From: Terriglobales bacterium
Lineage (GTDB): Bacteria > Acidobacteriota > Terriglobia > Terriglobales > Acidobacteriaceae
NCBI GenBank assembly: GCA_035567895.1
Contig: DATMPC010000084.1
Location: 1 to 51,483 of the forward strand
Length of the DNA stretch: 51,483 nucleotides
Direction: 5' to 3'
Shown: positions 15,982-25,141 of the stretch, piece by piece
How the letters are laid out: the number at the start of each line of letters is the position of its first letter
How positions within the stretch are numbered: position 1 is the stretch's first letter
Program-made: the position numbers and the translations under genes
The notes under the pieces: generated by a model
Seen by the model: only the letters and a program-made list of their open reading frames with translations
Databases searched by the model: none
What the model was told of the DNA's origin: nothing

Positions 15982-17304
15982 ATGACAAAAGCTACAGTCG
16001 CAGTAGCTCTTCTATGCGCCAGTCTGTGGTGTACGACTGAAACATGGGCGCAAGAGGAAACGCAGAAATCAAATGGTCCTTTTACGCAATCTGTGAACGA
16101 AGTTGTTCAGTGGAACAAGATTCTTCTAACAATTGTTCGGACGCCAGGCGCTCAGCCCGCAACTGTTCATCCAACCCGCAGCTTCGCGATGATGCATGTA
16201 GCGATCTACGACGCGGTGAATGCCATTGATCGGAGTCATTCGCCGTACCTGATCCAGGTTGCTGAGGTCTCGAAGCACGCATCACAAGCAGCAGCGGCGG
16301 CTGCCGCAGGACACGAAGTCCTCCTTGCGCTGTACCCAAACTTCAAGACAACACTCGATGCTGACCTTCAGCAATCGCTCGCAAACATCGGCTCCGGCAG
16401 GGAAGTGAATGAAGGGCTCCGCATCGGCCAAGAAGTCGGCGATCGCATAGTGGCGTTGCGAAGCAACGATGGGTCCGACGCTCCACCTATTCCTTATGTC
16501 TTTGGCCCAGCGCCAGGCGACTACCAATCAACGCCGCCGAATTTTCCCAAGCAGCCTCAGTTTACAAACTGGCCGCATGTGACGCCCTTTGCCCTCCGTA
16601 ACGCGGCCCAATTCCGTCCAGGACCGCCACCGAGTTTGAGCAGCGACGTTTATGAGGACGCGTTCAATGAGACCAAGTCCCTTGGGATTGCAAATGGCAC
16701 AGCCGCGACAGCGGATCAGGCCCTCACGGGGCATTTCTGGAATGGAGCAATTCAGAACTACTGGAATGAAATCACGCAGACTGCAGCAATTGACTTTGGC
16801 TTGACAACCGCGCAGAGCGCCCGCCTATTCGCACTTCTCAATCTATCTTTTGCGGACAGTGTGATTGCCTTCTACGACGCTAAATACACTTACAATTTCT
16901 GGAGGCCGGTAACGGCTATCCGAGGAGCCTCCGCTGCCATCAACCCGAAGACTCTGCCGGATGCAAATTGGCTGCCCGAAGTCGGCAATACCACTCCCGA
17001 TCCGTCATATCCCGGCGCACACGCCGTAATCAGCGCAGCAGGTGCAGCGGTCCTGATCTCCTTCTTTCATCGCGACCAGTTGAATTTTCAGGTCACGTCG
17101 GAAGTGATGCCGGGAGTGGAGCGGGCATTTGATTCCTTCTCAGATGCTGCCCAAGAAGCCACTCTAAGTCGAATGTTCGCTGGAGTGCACTTCCGTTTCG
17201 ATTTGACTCACGGTCAACGCCTCGGCCGCCAAGTGGCTGACTTCGTCTTCGACAACCTATTGACTCCTGTCGAAGGAGCGCCAGACGAAAGAGGAGATCA
17301 CTGA
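15982..17304 (+). CDS. exported vanadium-haloperoxidase/PAP2-like enzyme
   Basis: ATG 15982 follows GAGG at good spacing and gives a signal peptide (MTKATVAVALLCASLWC, cut near TWAQ). The protein has 440 residues and the vanadate/phosphate pocket pattern of the chloroperoxidase-PAP2 superfamily: K and R in KYTYNFWRPVTAIR, Ser, Gly and His in SYPGAHA, and a third motif VHFRFDLTHG. Proteins of this type either oxidise halides with hydrogen peroxide or act as acid phosphatases, and sequence alone does not separate these. It is alone in its transcript, and its stop is followed within about 35 bases by a decayed receptor gene. Confidence 0.85.
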   Translation: MTKATVAVALLCASLWCTTETWAQEETQKSNGPFTQSVNEVVQWNKILLTIVRTPGAQPATVHPTRSFAMMHVAIYDAVNAIDRSHSPYLIQVAEVSKHASQAAAAAAAGHEVLLALYPNFKTTLDADLQQSLANIGSGREVNEGLRIGQEVGDRIVALRSNDGSDAPPIPYVFGPAPGDYQSTPPNFPKQPQFTNWPHVTPFALRNAAQFRPGPPPSLSSDVYEDAFNETKSLGIANGTAATADQALTGHFWNGAIQNYWNEITQTAAIDFGLTTAQSARLFALLNLSFADSVIAFYDAKYTYNFWRPVTAIRGASAAINPKTLPDANWLPEVGNTTPDPSYPGAHAVISAAGAAVLISFFHRDQLNFQVTSEVMPGVERAFDSFSDAAQEATLSRMFAGVHFRFDLTHGQRLGRQVADFVFDNLLTPVEGAPDERGDH

Positions 17305-17340
17305 TTCGCTGTATTTCGGAGTCCGTCCAATTCTAGGAAC

Positions 17341-18502
17341 CTTTCGATTCTGTACAATCAACAGCTCCCGTACTCTGAGGAATGGAATCTCGGTGTCCAA
17401 CATATTTTTGGTAAGTCATACACAGTCGAAGTCCGATACCTTGGCAGCCGGGGAATTCATCTGCCAGTTCAAGATCGCCTGAATCGTCAGGCAGTTGTTG
17501 GACCAGACAATTTTCTTCCCACCTTTATTAATCCGGCCACGGTGCCGTCTCAGGCTCAGCTAAACACGCTGAAAACCCTCGATCAGGTACAGGCATTCAG
17601 GTCCAGCTTTGTGCCTGCATTCGTGGCGGCGGAATTTACAAGTAACGTCACTTCGTTCGAGCCGTTCGGAAGCTCGATCTACCCATGGCCTCGCAAGCTC
17701 CGTCAGCCGTCGCTTCGATCATGGTTTGGAATTCAATTTGGCGTACACCTAGAGCCATCTGATTGACGACAGTACTGCAGATGTGTTCTCGACGCTGCTC
17801 ACACCTCGTCGTCCGCAAGACCCTCAAAATGTCGCAGCAGATCGAAGTACGTCAGCGCTCGATCACAGGCAGCGGCTCACGATCAGTGCAATCTACGATT
17901 TGCCATTCTTCAAGCAATCGAACTGGATGATGAGGAATCTGGTTGGTAACTGGGAAATCGCCCCGATCTACACGTTCGAATCTCCGGAATACGCGACAGT
18001 CCAAAGCGCGCAGAATTCCAATCTGGCCGGGGACACATTCCCGACTCGCGCGATCTTCAATCCGCAAGGCACTGCTGGTGTTGGTAGCGGGGTAAATCCG
18101 CTGACGAACTCACAGGGCCAGATTGTCGGCTACGTGGCAAACAATCCAAACGCTCAATACATCGTGGCCGGTGTTGGCGCTCTATCGAATGCTTCGAGAA
18201 ACACGCTTGCATTGCCGCGTACGAATAACTGGGATCTCTCGGTTGTGAAGCGCGTCGGAATTAATGACAGGATGTCTTTCGAGTTTCTGGCGCAAGCCTA
18301 CAACGTCTTCAATCATTCGCAATACGTTCCCGGCTCTATCAATCAAATCAACGCGGTAGGCCTGATTGGACAGCCGCTGGACTTTACAACTACAGCCACT
18401 CGCAACTTCCTTACGCCAAGTTCACCGACGTTCGACAAGCCGAACTTGGTTTTTCCGAACAATGCCCGAACGATGCAACTTGGAGCAAAGTTCATCTTTT
18501 GA
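17341..18502 (+). pseudogene. C-terminal remnant of an Oar-like TonB-dependent receptor
   Basis: The frame opens with LYNQQLPYSEEWNLGVQHIFG and VEVRYLGSRGIHLP, matching the last third of the intact receptors at 36776 and 40161. About 700 N-terminal residues, including signal peptide and plug, are absent. The reading frame shifts by one base near 17682-17684 (extra C in a CCC run: SSIY then HGLAS continues in another frame), and a TAG at 17750-17752 replaces the Tyr expected in AYTYSH. The remainder, from 17783, runs intact to a normal barrel end (MQLGAKFIF). It is a non-functional copy. Confidence 0.85.
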
Positions 18503-18524
18503 TGACTTTTGTTCCGACAATTCA

Positions 18525-18549
18525 AGGGGAGCCCTAGGCTCCCCTTTCT
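18525..18549 (+). terminator. intrinsic terminator after the receptor pseudogene
   Basis: AGGGGAGCC and GGCTCCCCT pair perfectly around CTA and are followed by TTCT. It lies 23 bases after the pseudogene stop, so the original terminator of the receptor survives. It also separates this region from the convergent GH16 gene. Confidence 0.85.
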
Positions 18550-18689
18550 CGCCTGCACTTTTGCTTTCCCCAAACAGTCGAACGCAGCCTCTCCGGTTCA
18601 AAGGGAATGCGTCCGGCCCGTCACACATTTCTGACGCTGGCGAGCTGACGGCGGACATCTGTCTACCGTCAGCCCTCAAACACCACGCT

Positions 18690-20573
18690 TTATTGAGGCG
18701 TGTACCAGCGAACGTAATCGACTTGCATCGGTCCCGGATTGCTCAGGCCGCTTGTCGATCCTCCGAGCGTTCCACCTACAGCCACGTTCAGGATTGTGAA
18801 GACGTTCTGGTTGAACGGCCACGTATCTCCTGAAGGAAGACCGCTAGGAGTCACCGTGAAGAACGGTGTAGATGCATTGTCCACGAAGAACTGCATTTCG
18901 TTTTGCGTCCAGACGATCCCGTAGGTGTGGAACGCGGTGTCTGCGGCCTCCCCGTTCGGGAATGTGTAGCGCATTCCAATTCCGCTCCCTCCAGTTTTGG
19001 CTGTATGGATGGTCGAATTGTTCCCCGACGGACCTGCTCCATTGTGTACCTGCGGAGACCAGTTCTCCATGATGTCGGCTTCGCCGCAGGTGGGCCACCC
19101 CACCGTACCGATGTTGCTGCCCAAGGTCCAGAATGCAGGCCACAGGCCCTGGTTTGTCGTATTGGGAAGCTGGATGCTGGCCTCAAGAATTCCGAATTGG
19201 AAGTTCTGTTTGCCTTGCGTATTCATGCGACCAGATATCCACGTTCCGTTGACATTCCTGGGCTGGATCAGGAGGTGCCCGCCGCCATCGATGTAAACCG
19301 GTGCCGTAGATGTGCTGAACGTCGTCGGGCACTGCGACGGATTGCCTGCGTAGCCTGGAGGTCCGCAATACACTTCGGCTTCACCATTGCCCCACCCGTT
19401 ATTGTTTCCGAGATCGAACTTCCACACCGATATATCAGGAGAACCGGCGCTGCCGTTGAACTCCTGGCACCACTGCGGCACGTAAGTTGTTCCGTTGACG
19501 GTGATGTTCGAGACGCCTGCGCATGATCCGGTCCCGCCGCCGCTGCCGGATGTAAATGCCATGTAGTTGATGTTCCAGCCGCCATTATCCTGGTCGAGAG
19601 TCAGCACTTGCTGGCCCGCCGGCAGCGTCACTGTCGCTGTCACGTTGGTCCAGGTCTGCCAGCCTCCGGTCGCGGGTACATTCACAGAGCCGGTGAGGTT
19701 CGTTCCTGACGAGTTGGCGATGTGGAAGGCATCTGTCACTGCGTTGATAGCCGCAACGCGGAAGGTCACTGTGTAAGTTCCGGCCGATGCCACGTTCACC
19801 GTGTAGCGGAACCATTGACCCGTCGCGGTCCAACCGAGGTTATCCCCGCCACCTGTGTCGGTCGTGGCTTCCAGATCGATGCCGTCGGAGCGATAGCTGT
19901 TCGCGGTCCCATTTGTGGAAGTCACGTGATAGCCCACGCCTGAGCCTCCGGTGTCGTAGTTCTCGGCTTGCACTGTGCCGGGAATGGCAGCAGGAGTTCC
20001 TCCGTATGGTCCTTCACCGCCAGAGCCTGTGAAAGCCACAAAGTTGATGTTCCAGCCGGGATTGTCCTGATTCACGGTCAACACCTGCTGCCCGGCCGGC
20101 AGCGTGATACTGGCCGTTACGTTGGTCCACGTTTGCCAGGCGCCCGTCGCCGGCACGTTGATATTGCCGCTTAAGTTCGTGCCCGACGAGTTGGAGATGT
20201 GCAAGGCATCTGTCACCGCATTGATTGCTGCCACGCGAAAGGTGACGGTGTAAGTTCCCGCCGCGTTCACGTTTACCGTGTACTTGAACCACTGACCCTT
20301 CGCAGTCCAGCCCAGGTTATCGCCGCCACCAGTGTCGGTGGTTGCTTCCAGATCCACACCGTCGGAGCGGTAGTTGTTGGCAGTCCCATTTACGGAAGTA
20401 ACGTTGTAGGCAACTCCTTGCCCACCAGTGTCATAGTTCTCCGCCTGCATCGTGCCGGGAATGGCGGCGGGAGTTCCGCCGTAAGGTCCTTCGGCTGCAA
20501 AGGAGAAAGCGGATACGAATAACACAAAGGCTGCGCACAGAGCACAGAAGCTCAAGCAAGATCTTGTTGTCAT
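18690..20573 (-). CDS. secreted GH16 beta-glucanase with two N-terminal CBM6 domains
   Basis: The 627-residue protein has a signal peptide (1-27), two near-identical CBM6 modules (about 28-186 and 187-345, each opening with EGPYGGTPAAIPGT and containing the AENYDTGG motif), a Ser/Gly linker and a GH16 catalytic domain (about 355-627). The GH16 signature GEADIMEN supplies nucleophile E498, D500 and acid/base E503. It should hydrolyse internal beta-1,3 or mixed-linkage beta-glucans such as laminarin, outside the cell, with the CBM6 pair binding the polymer. The tandem modules are also alike in nucleotides, implying recent duplication. It is transcribed alone. Confidence 0.92.
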   Translation of the reverse strand: MTTRSCLSFCALCAAFVLFVSAFSFAAEGPYGGTPAAIPGTMQAENYDTGGQGVAYNVTSVNGTANNYRSDGVDLEATTDTGGGDNLGWTAKGQWFKYTVNVNAAGTYTVTFRVAAINAVTDALHISNSSGTNLSGNINVPATGAWQTWTNVTASITLPAGQQVLTVNQDNPGWNINFVAFTGSGGEGPYGGTPAAIPGTVQAENYDTGGSGVGYHVTSTNGTANSYRSDGIDLEATTDTGGGDNLGWTATGQWFRYTVNVASAGTYTVTFRVAAINAVTDAFHIANSSGTNLTGSVNVPATGGWQTWTNVTATVTLPAGQQVLTLDQDNGGWNINYMAFTSGSGGGTGSCAGVSNITVNGTTYVPQWCQEFNGSAGSPDISVWKFDLGNNNGWGNGEAEVYCGPPGYAGNPSQCPTTFSTSTAPVYIDGGGHLLIQPRNVNGTWISGRMNTQGKQNFQFGILEASIQLPNTTNQGLWPAFWTLGSNIGTVGWPTCGEADIMENWSPQVHNGAGPSGNNSTIHTAKTGGSGIGMRYTFPNGEAADTAFHTYGIVWTQNEMQFFVDNASTPFFTVTPSGLPSGDTWPFNQNVFTILNVAVGGTLGGSTSGLSNPGPMQVDYVRWYTPQ

Positions 20574-20824
20574 GGTTATCCCTCGGCTCTCCTAAAGTCG
20601 GTTTTTTGACGCCACGGCGGGCGCAGAGACAAGGCGAAGCGGCGGTGCGCTAGCTGGACGCCGAAATCCTGAGATGCTGCTGGATCAGAGTTGGTTGTGG
20701 GGAGTATCTACTAAATCGTTTTGTTAAGTAGTTGGAGTGCGGGAGAACCTTTGGCATTAAGCGCTTTAGCCGTGTACCAAGTCTTGTCGACTCGGGGAGA
20801 CTTCTCCCTCGCGTCTCTTCGCAG

Positions 20825-21496
20825 CTAATCCAAAGGCTCGTTTCTGAACCTGCCTACCAACAGCGCCACTGTAATCGCGATATAGAGAACCCCGGTAACC
20901 CCTTCGAGTGCCGCGAGTATGCGGGCTTCCCCGCTAAGCGGCACGATATCGCCATAGCCAATCGTAGAGAGCGTTATGAGGCTGAAATAAAGGAGCTCGG
21001 TTTGACGGTCGTCTCCGTGGCTTCCAATCTGGATTGAGCCTGGAGAGAAGGCATCTATCGCTAAATACAGAGTCGCCCATAGCAACGCAAGCAACAGATA
21101 AATGTTGACCGCAGTGTAGAGCTGCGCCGTAGCGACGGAACGAGTGTTCCTTAAATGGGAGAAAAGACCTGCAGCCGCGAGTGCGAAGAACGCAGCCAGA
21201 AATCCCCATCGAACTCCGGTCAGTGTTCGGCTGCGGAACGTATTACCTGCCAGCACAAAGATCACATTGCCCAACGCCAACAGAACCGACGGCCACACCC
21301 ACTGTTTTATCTGCGACAATCGGACAATGGATAAGACTACCGGTACGAACGTCACTGCCATGAGCACCAGTCGGCTCCAATTACCCTGGTTCAACACCGG
21401 AGTCAACAGAATCGCCACTAGGAGCGATAGGAGGAGTAACAAATCCGGTCGCGATTGAAGTTTCGAGCTCAATGGGAAAACCTCAATAACACCCAT
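20825..21496 (-). CDS. two-pore-helix type potassium channel (Ion_trans_2)
   Basis: The 223-residue membrane protein has about six hydrophobic segments. The selectivity filter TIGYGD is clear, preceded by a pore helix (LLYFSLITLS) and followed by the last helix (LYIAITVALLVGRF). The N-terminal part has four extra helices (DLLLLLSLLVAILL, WSRLVLMAVTFVPVVL and others). No RCK or cyclic-nucleotide domain follows. It should conduct K+ or a related cation across the inner membrane. Neighbours give no clue about regulation. Confidence 0.85.
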   Translation of the reverse strand: MGVIEVFPLSSKLQSRPDLLLLLSLLVAILLTPVLNQGNWSRLVLMAVTFVPVVLSIVRLSQIKQWVWPSVLLALGNVIFVLAGNTFRSRTLTGVRWGFLAAFFALAAAGLFSHLRNTRSVATAQLYTAVNIYLLLALLWATLYLAIDAFSPGSIQIGSHGDDRQTELLYFSLITLSTIGYGDIVPLSGEARILAALEGVTGVLYIAITVALLVGRFRNEPLD

Positions 21497-21666
21497 ACTA
21501 TCGAGTAGCTGTCAAAGTCCGTTATCACCGTGATCGGCTGGTCCGATCGTATTGTTGGAATGGTTCGACCCTGACGTATGTACTGGAAATGCTTTGCTTC
21601 AACAGCGACCAAAGTTCTCACGCCCGTTCGTGTGAACGCATGAGGTGTACGTACCTACCAGCATCG

Positions 21667-22368
21667 TCACGGTTGGACTTGTTTGAAATCGAAATAAGCC
21701 AGATTCATGTTGCCGAGGGTCACTATGTGGATGGTGAGAACATTTTTACCTTTACTGAGAGGGACTTTGAAGAGCTGTGACGCCAAATTCCAGTGGTGCC
21801 ATTGACGCCAGGCCACCGGATCTGCAGGATCGTTGGTCGATGTGATCTGCAGAGCTCCTGTTGCGTTCTTTCCATTTACGTCCACTGATATCGTCCCGCC
21901 ACGATTCGATGTGTAAAGGAAATCCGCTGCATATGTTCCCGCGTGTGTAACGTCGACTGTAATGTCGAACCACTCTCCGGGTTCGGTCCAGCCGACATAA
22001 GGCAGGTCTGCGGGAGGAACGATTTTGTCGAAGGGATTGTCATCGATCGGATCTGGTTTTCTCTGAAACTTCGTGTAGGAAGTATCCACTCCCTCCTGCA
22101 TGCGAAATTCGTTGAGATAGGTGCCATCGGCCGGATTCAACTCTCCGCTGCCGTGATTCTTTTGATCGGTGTCGTGATACGCGACTCCTTCGCCGCCCAG
22201 GTCATAGTAGGCGCACAAGATCTTTCCAGGTATTTTCTGTGGACCGCCTTGATAGCGGCTGTCGTGATAAGGCAAGCCTTTATATTGGCTCAAGAATGAC
22301 TGGGGAAATGCGGTCCTCGGCAGTATCGAAGCGGCAAGGAAGCACAGCGAAAGAAATCTAGCGCTCAT
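21667..22368 (-). CDS. secreted CBM6-like carbohydrate-binding protein without catalytic domain
   Basis: ATG 22368 follows GGAG at good spacing. The protein (233 residues) has a signal peptide ending near AFPQ, and then a single beta-sandwich. It carries CBM6-type features: GKILCAYYDLGGEGVAYHD, WTEPGEWFDITVDVTHAGTY and a late GNMNLAYFDF. No hydrolase domain is attached. It lies 57 bases after the DUF362 gene on the same strand and probably shares its transcript. It may tether the partner to, or recognise, a glycan; related modules are shared with the GH16 protein next door. Confidence 0.75.
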   Translation of the reverse strand: MSARFLSLCFLAASILPRTAFPQSFLSQYKGLPYHDSRYQGGPQKIPGKILCAYYDLGGEGVAYHDTDQKNHGSGELNPADGTYLNEFRMQEGVDTSYTKFQRKPDPIDDNPFDKIVPPADLPYVGWTEPGEWFDITVDVTHAGTYAADFLYTSNRGGTISVDVNGKNATGALQITSTNDPADPVAWRQWHHWNLASQLFKVPLSKGKNVLTIHIVTLGNMNLAYFDFKQVQP

Positions 22369-22425
22369 TCTTCAACTCCGTGGGTACGGATTCGCACGGC
22401 GGCCAATGTGTTTGTTTTGCTTGAG

Positions 22426-23667
22426 CTAAACCTGGAACAGTTCGATCCCGTGTTCTTTTCCCAGATTGCGCGAGTACTTCTTCTCCGACGCATTGTTCCA
22501 ATGCTCATGGACACCAAGGCTGCGGCATCGGATGCCGTCGCGGTCGGGGTCATAGAGCGTCTTCGAAGGCGGGTCGTTAGCCAAGGCAGATTCGCGCAAA
22601 TAGTTATCGGCATTCGCGATATCCGGAAGATCAGGCCATTCCGAAGTGAGAAAATCGAATCCGACGGAATCGATCGCTACCCCGTCAAATGACATAAAAA
22701 TGCTGTTCGGCCAAGCGTCGTTGAAGGGCGCCATCTTCCACTTACGATGAGGCGGACCATCCACGTTATCGTTTCCGTAGAGCCCATCAATAATAAAAAG
22801 GATGGTTTTCTCGCCGAGATCCTTATGACCCAGGAAATCTGTAAATGCTGAGTAACTTGCCGAACCGTCCCGCTTGGGAGGGAAGCCGTCGTGGGCGTTC
22901 TTGCGCCAGTCGGGATTGATACTCGTAGCGCCGAACAGATTCTTTGCACAAAGAGTGACGCCTGAACTCACATGCGCTCTCAATATCGCAGCATCGATGA
23001 GATAGGAAGCTTCAACGACTGTGGTATCCAGCCCCGAAGCATTGCGGCTTGTAACCGAAAAAGGGATCGCGTTGGGTTTGAACTCGGCTTTTACTCGTCC
23101 ATCTCCCCCAATATGGTCCACAAACACGACGCCTGGAAATTCATGGTGAATCTTGTCGTAGAGATTGCTCGGGATGAACCGGCTGGAATCGAAGACGGTG
23201 ATTGCTGATGCGGGCACTCGCCCGGGACCGGTCAATTGTCGGACAAGTGAAAGGATCAAATGGGGCGACGAGTTCAAGCGCTCGATCGTGCCATGGTCCG
23301 TTGTGTTGTTCAGGTTCGCCTTAATTGCGATCTTCTCGCCGGCCTTGTATCCGGCGTTGCCGCGATCATGAGTGCGATTGAAGTAGTGAAAGATGGAGTT
23401 CCATGCCTGGGCATCGTTTTTTTGATTAGTAAGACCGCGAATCGATCGGGAAACCAGGCGGTCGATTACAGACTGATTATTGTTTGCATCAGTCCACCAG
23501 GAACCCGTGCCATCCCAGGTCACAGCCGCCGGATCGTGCGCCCATGTGACTCGACCGGGAAGCACGCCGCGGGGAATTCCTAATGGCGTTAGCGGTTCGA
23601 ACAAGGAGGAGGGTACGAAGCTGGCAGCGGCAAGTGATAGAGCGAACTGTCGGCGCGTCATGTCCAT
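22426..23667 (-). CDS. Tat-type exported DUF362 protein
   Basis: GGAG precedes ATG 23667. The 413-residue protein starts MDMTRRQFALSLAAASF, a Tat-like signal. The body fits DUF362: GEKIAIKANLNN, YLIDAAILRAHVSSGVTLCAKNLFG, LFIIDGLYGNDN, and FDGVAIDSVGFDFL. Cysteine motifs for iron-sulfur clusters, found in some DUF362 proteins, are absent. Its biochemical role is unknown in general. Here it forms a pair with a secreted CBM6-like protein, so it is probably a periplasmic or surface protein linked to a glycan. Confidence 0.8.
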   Translation of the reverse strand: MDMTRRQFALSLAAASFVPSSLFEPLTPLGIPRGVLPGRVTWAHDPAAVTWDGTGSWWTDANNNQSVIDRLVSRSIRGLTNQKNDAQAWNSIFHYFNRTHDRGNAGYKAGEKIAIKANLNNTTDHGTIERLNSSPHLILSLVRQLTGPGRVPASAITVFDSSRFIPSNLYDKIHHEFPGVVFVDHIGGDGRVKAEFKPNAIPFSVTSRNASGLDTTVVEASYLIDAAILRAHVSSGVTLCAKNLFGATSINPDWRKNAHDGFPPKRDGSASYSAFTDFLGHKDLGEKTILFIIDGLYGNDNVDGPPHRKWKMAPFNDAWPNSIFMSFDGVAIDSVGFDFLTSEWPDLPDIANADNYLRESALANDPPSKTLYDPDRDGIRCRSLGVHEHWNNASEKKYSRNLGKEHGIELFQV

Positions 23668-23966
23668 TTTTGTTTGCTCCTAAAGCACAAGACTTACGGC
23701 CCGGCATCATCGGATAGAATATCGATTTTCTACACGACCAAATATGATCGACGCGAGTATATTTGCGTTGTTGCGAGTGGGTCAATCGTCCGCCTTTCTT
23801 AGATCCCGACCACCCTGCATGTCTCTTCGGATCTTATGCATCGAACCGACCTAGTTCCTGAAATAGAACTTGCCTTTACCGACTTAGTTCATCCAAAAGT
23901 AGAAGGTGCGCAGATCGGCTGGCGCGCCCTGGCAACTCAACTTCTGTGAAGTCGATCATCAGCGCA

Positions 23967-24716
23967 CTAAGCTTCAACTTGCCTGGCATGAAGTGACTCG
24001 ACCAGGGCTCGGATGTCCCGGTTCTCGAAAACCCTACTTTCGGGCACTACGGTTTTCTGGACGACAACGTGCACCATGCCCCGCGCCAAATCGTCAGCCC
24101 GAATCACATGGTTGGGAAGGAGCACCCGAAACGCTGGATAGATCGCGCGCATGAGGCGGTAGGTGAAAGTTGGTTCCTTTCGCGGTTCGACAGGGTAGAT
24201 GTATGCAGGCCGGAAGATATACACGCGCGGGAACCCCGCGGCGAGCACCGCGTTCTCTGCCTCTCCCTTATAACGTGCAAAAGCCATCCGGCTTCGACCG
24301 GTTGGGTCCGCGCCACTCCCACTCAAAAATGAGAATGCTGCGTCGGGGTTGCTTCTGCGGAGAACTCGTGCGAATTCGATTGTGTAGTTCACAGTAATTG
24401 TCCGGAGTTCTGCGTCTGAGACCGCCCCGGTATAGGCGCCCAGGCAGAAGATGGCTGCATCCTGACCTGATAGCGCCTCCGTGAGTGCAGCGCAGTCTGC
24501 GAAGTTGGCATGCACAACCTGGTTCAGTTTGGGATGCGAGATGTCGAGCTTCCGGCGCCCAATCGAAGTCACACTTCTGACGGCGGAGTTATCGAGCGCG
24601 TAGCGAAGGGCATGTCTGCCGACCATTCCACTCGCGCCCACAATGACGAGGCGCTTCTGGTCGGCGGTGGGAACGCTCATCGACACACTTGAAGCCACTT
24701 GGTGTGGCACTGTCAT
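23967..24716 (-). CDS. NAD(P)-binding Rossmann-fold protein (atypical SDR)
   Basis: The 249-residue protein has the nucleotide loop VIVGASGMVG near residue 27 and later FSFLSGSGADPTGRSRMAFARYKGEAE, where a Tyr and Lys sit in the SDR-like position (Y-K). It resembles atypical short-chain reductases of the NmrA/HTATIP2 group, which act as oxidoreductases or redox sensors. The start at 24716 has AGGAG at slightly long spacing; M13 is a possible start. It is monocistronic, and the neighbouring repeat marks the edge of the signalling block. Confidence 0.8.
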   Translation of the reverse strand: MTVPHQVASSVSMSVPTADQKRLVIVGASGMVGRHALRYALDNSAVRSVTSIGRRKLDISHPKLNQVVHANFADCAALTEALSGQDAAIFCLGAYTGAVSDAELRTITVNYTIEFARVLRRSNPDAAFSFLSGSGADPTGRSRMAFARYKGEAENAVLAAGFPRVYIFRPAYIYPVEPRKEPTFTYRLMRAIYPAFRVLLPNHVIRADDLARGMVHVVVQKTVVPESRVFENRDIRALVESLHARQVEA

Positions 24717-24859
24717 GACCTAATCCGCTCCTCGATCCAGTCAGACCCTGGTCCCGAACAACGGGATCAAAACATCTAAGTGCTTCATTTGGGGTCTAGG
24801 AACCTGAAAACCTTTCTTTCTCTCCCTCGGTTGTCCCGAAGTTGTACCGAGCCGCTCAC

Positions 24860-24946
24860 CTCAAGACACCGATAAAGGATGATTTCAAAATGGGCCTGCC
24901 ACTTGTAATTGCATTCACTGTGATCACTAGATTGAAGCTTCGATTC
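24860..24946 (+). repeat. left copy of a degenerate direct repeat (tRNA-linked)
   Basis: This segment aligns with 30741-30831 over about 90 bases with a few gaps. The longest exact block is the 16-mer TGATTTCAAAATGGGC (24880-24895 and 30762-30777), and both end in GAAG-x-TTCGATTC. Both copies have the same orientation. The surrounding stretch 24717-25141 has no gene. The tRNA part is more decayed here: the T-arm no longer pairs fully. It marks the left edge of the two-component block. Confidence 0.6.
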
Positions 24947-25141
24947 TTTTGATTCCTTCATTCCTTGCGCATCAATCCTTTAGCAACTTGCGGAAGCGAA
25001 ATTCAGGACAACTGATTCTTGTGAGGAGCGTCGAAAGTTTGGCTGCGAATCCCGCTATTTCGCAATTTCTTAGTTCCGAAAGAGCGGAGCGTCAGGCCTC
25101 GATCCGGATCACGAGAACGACAAACGATTTGCAATCGATTC

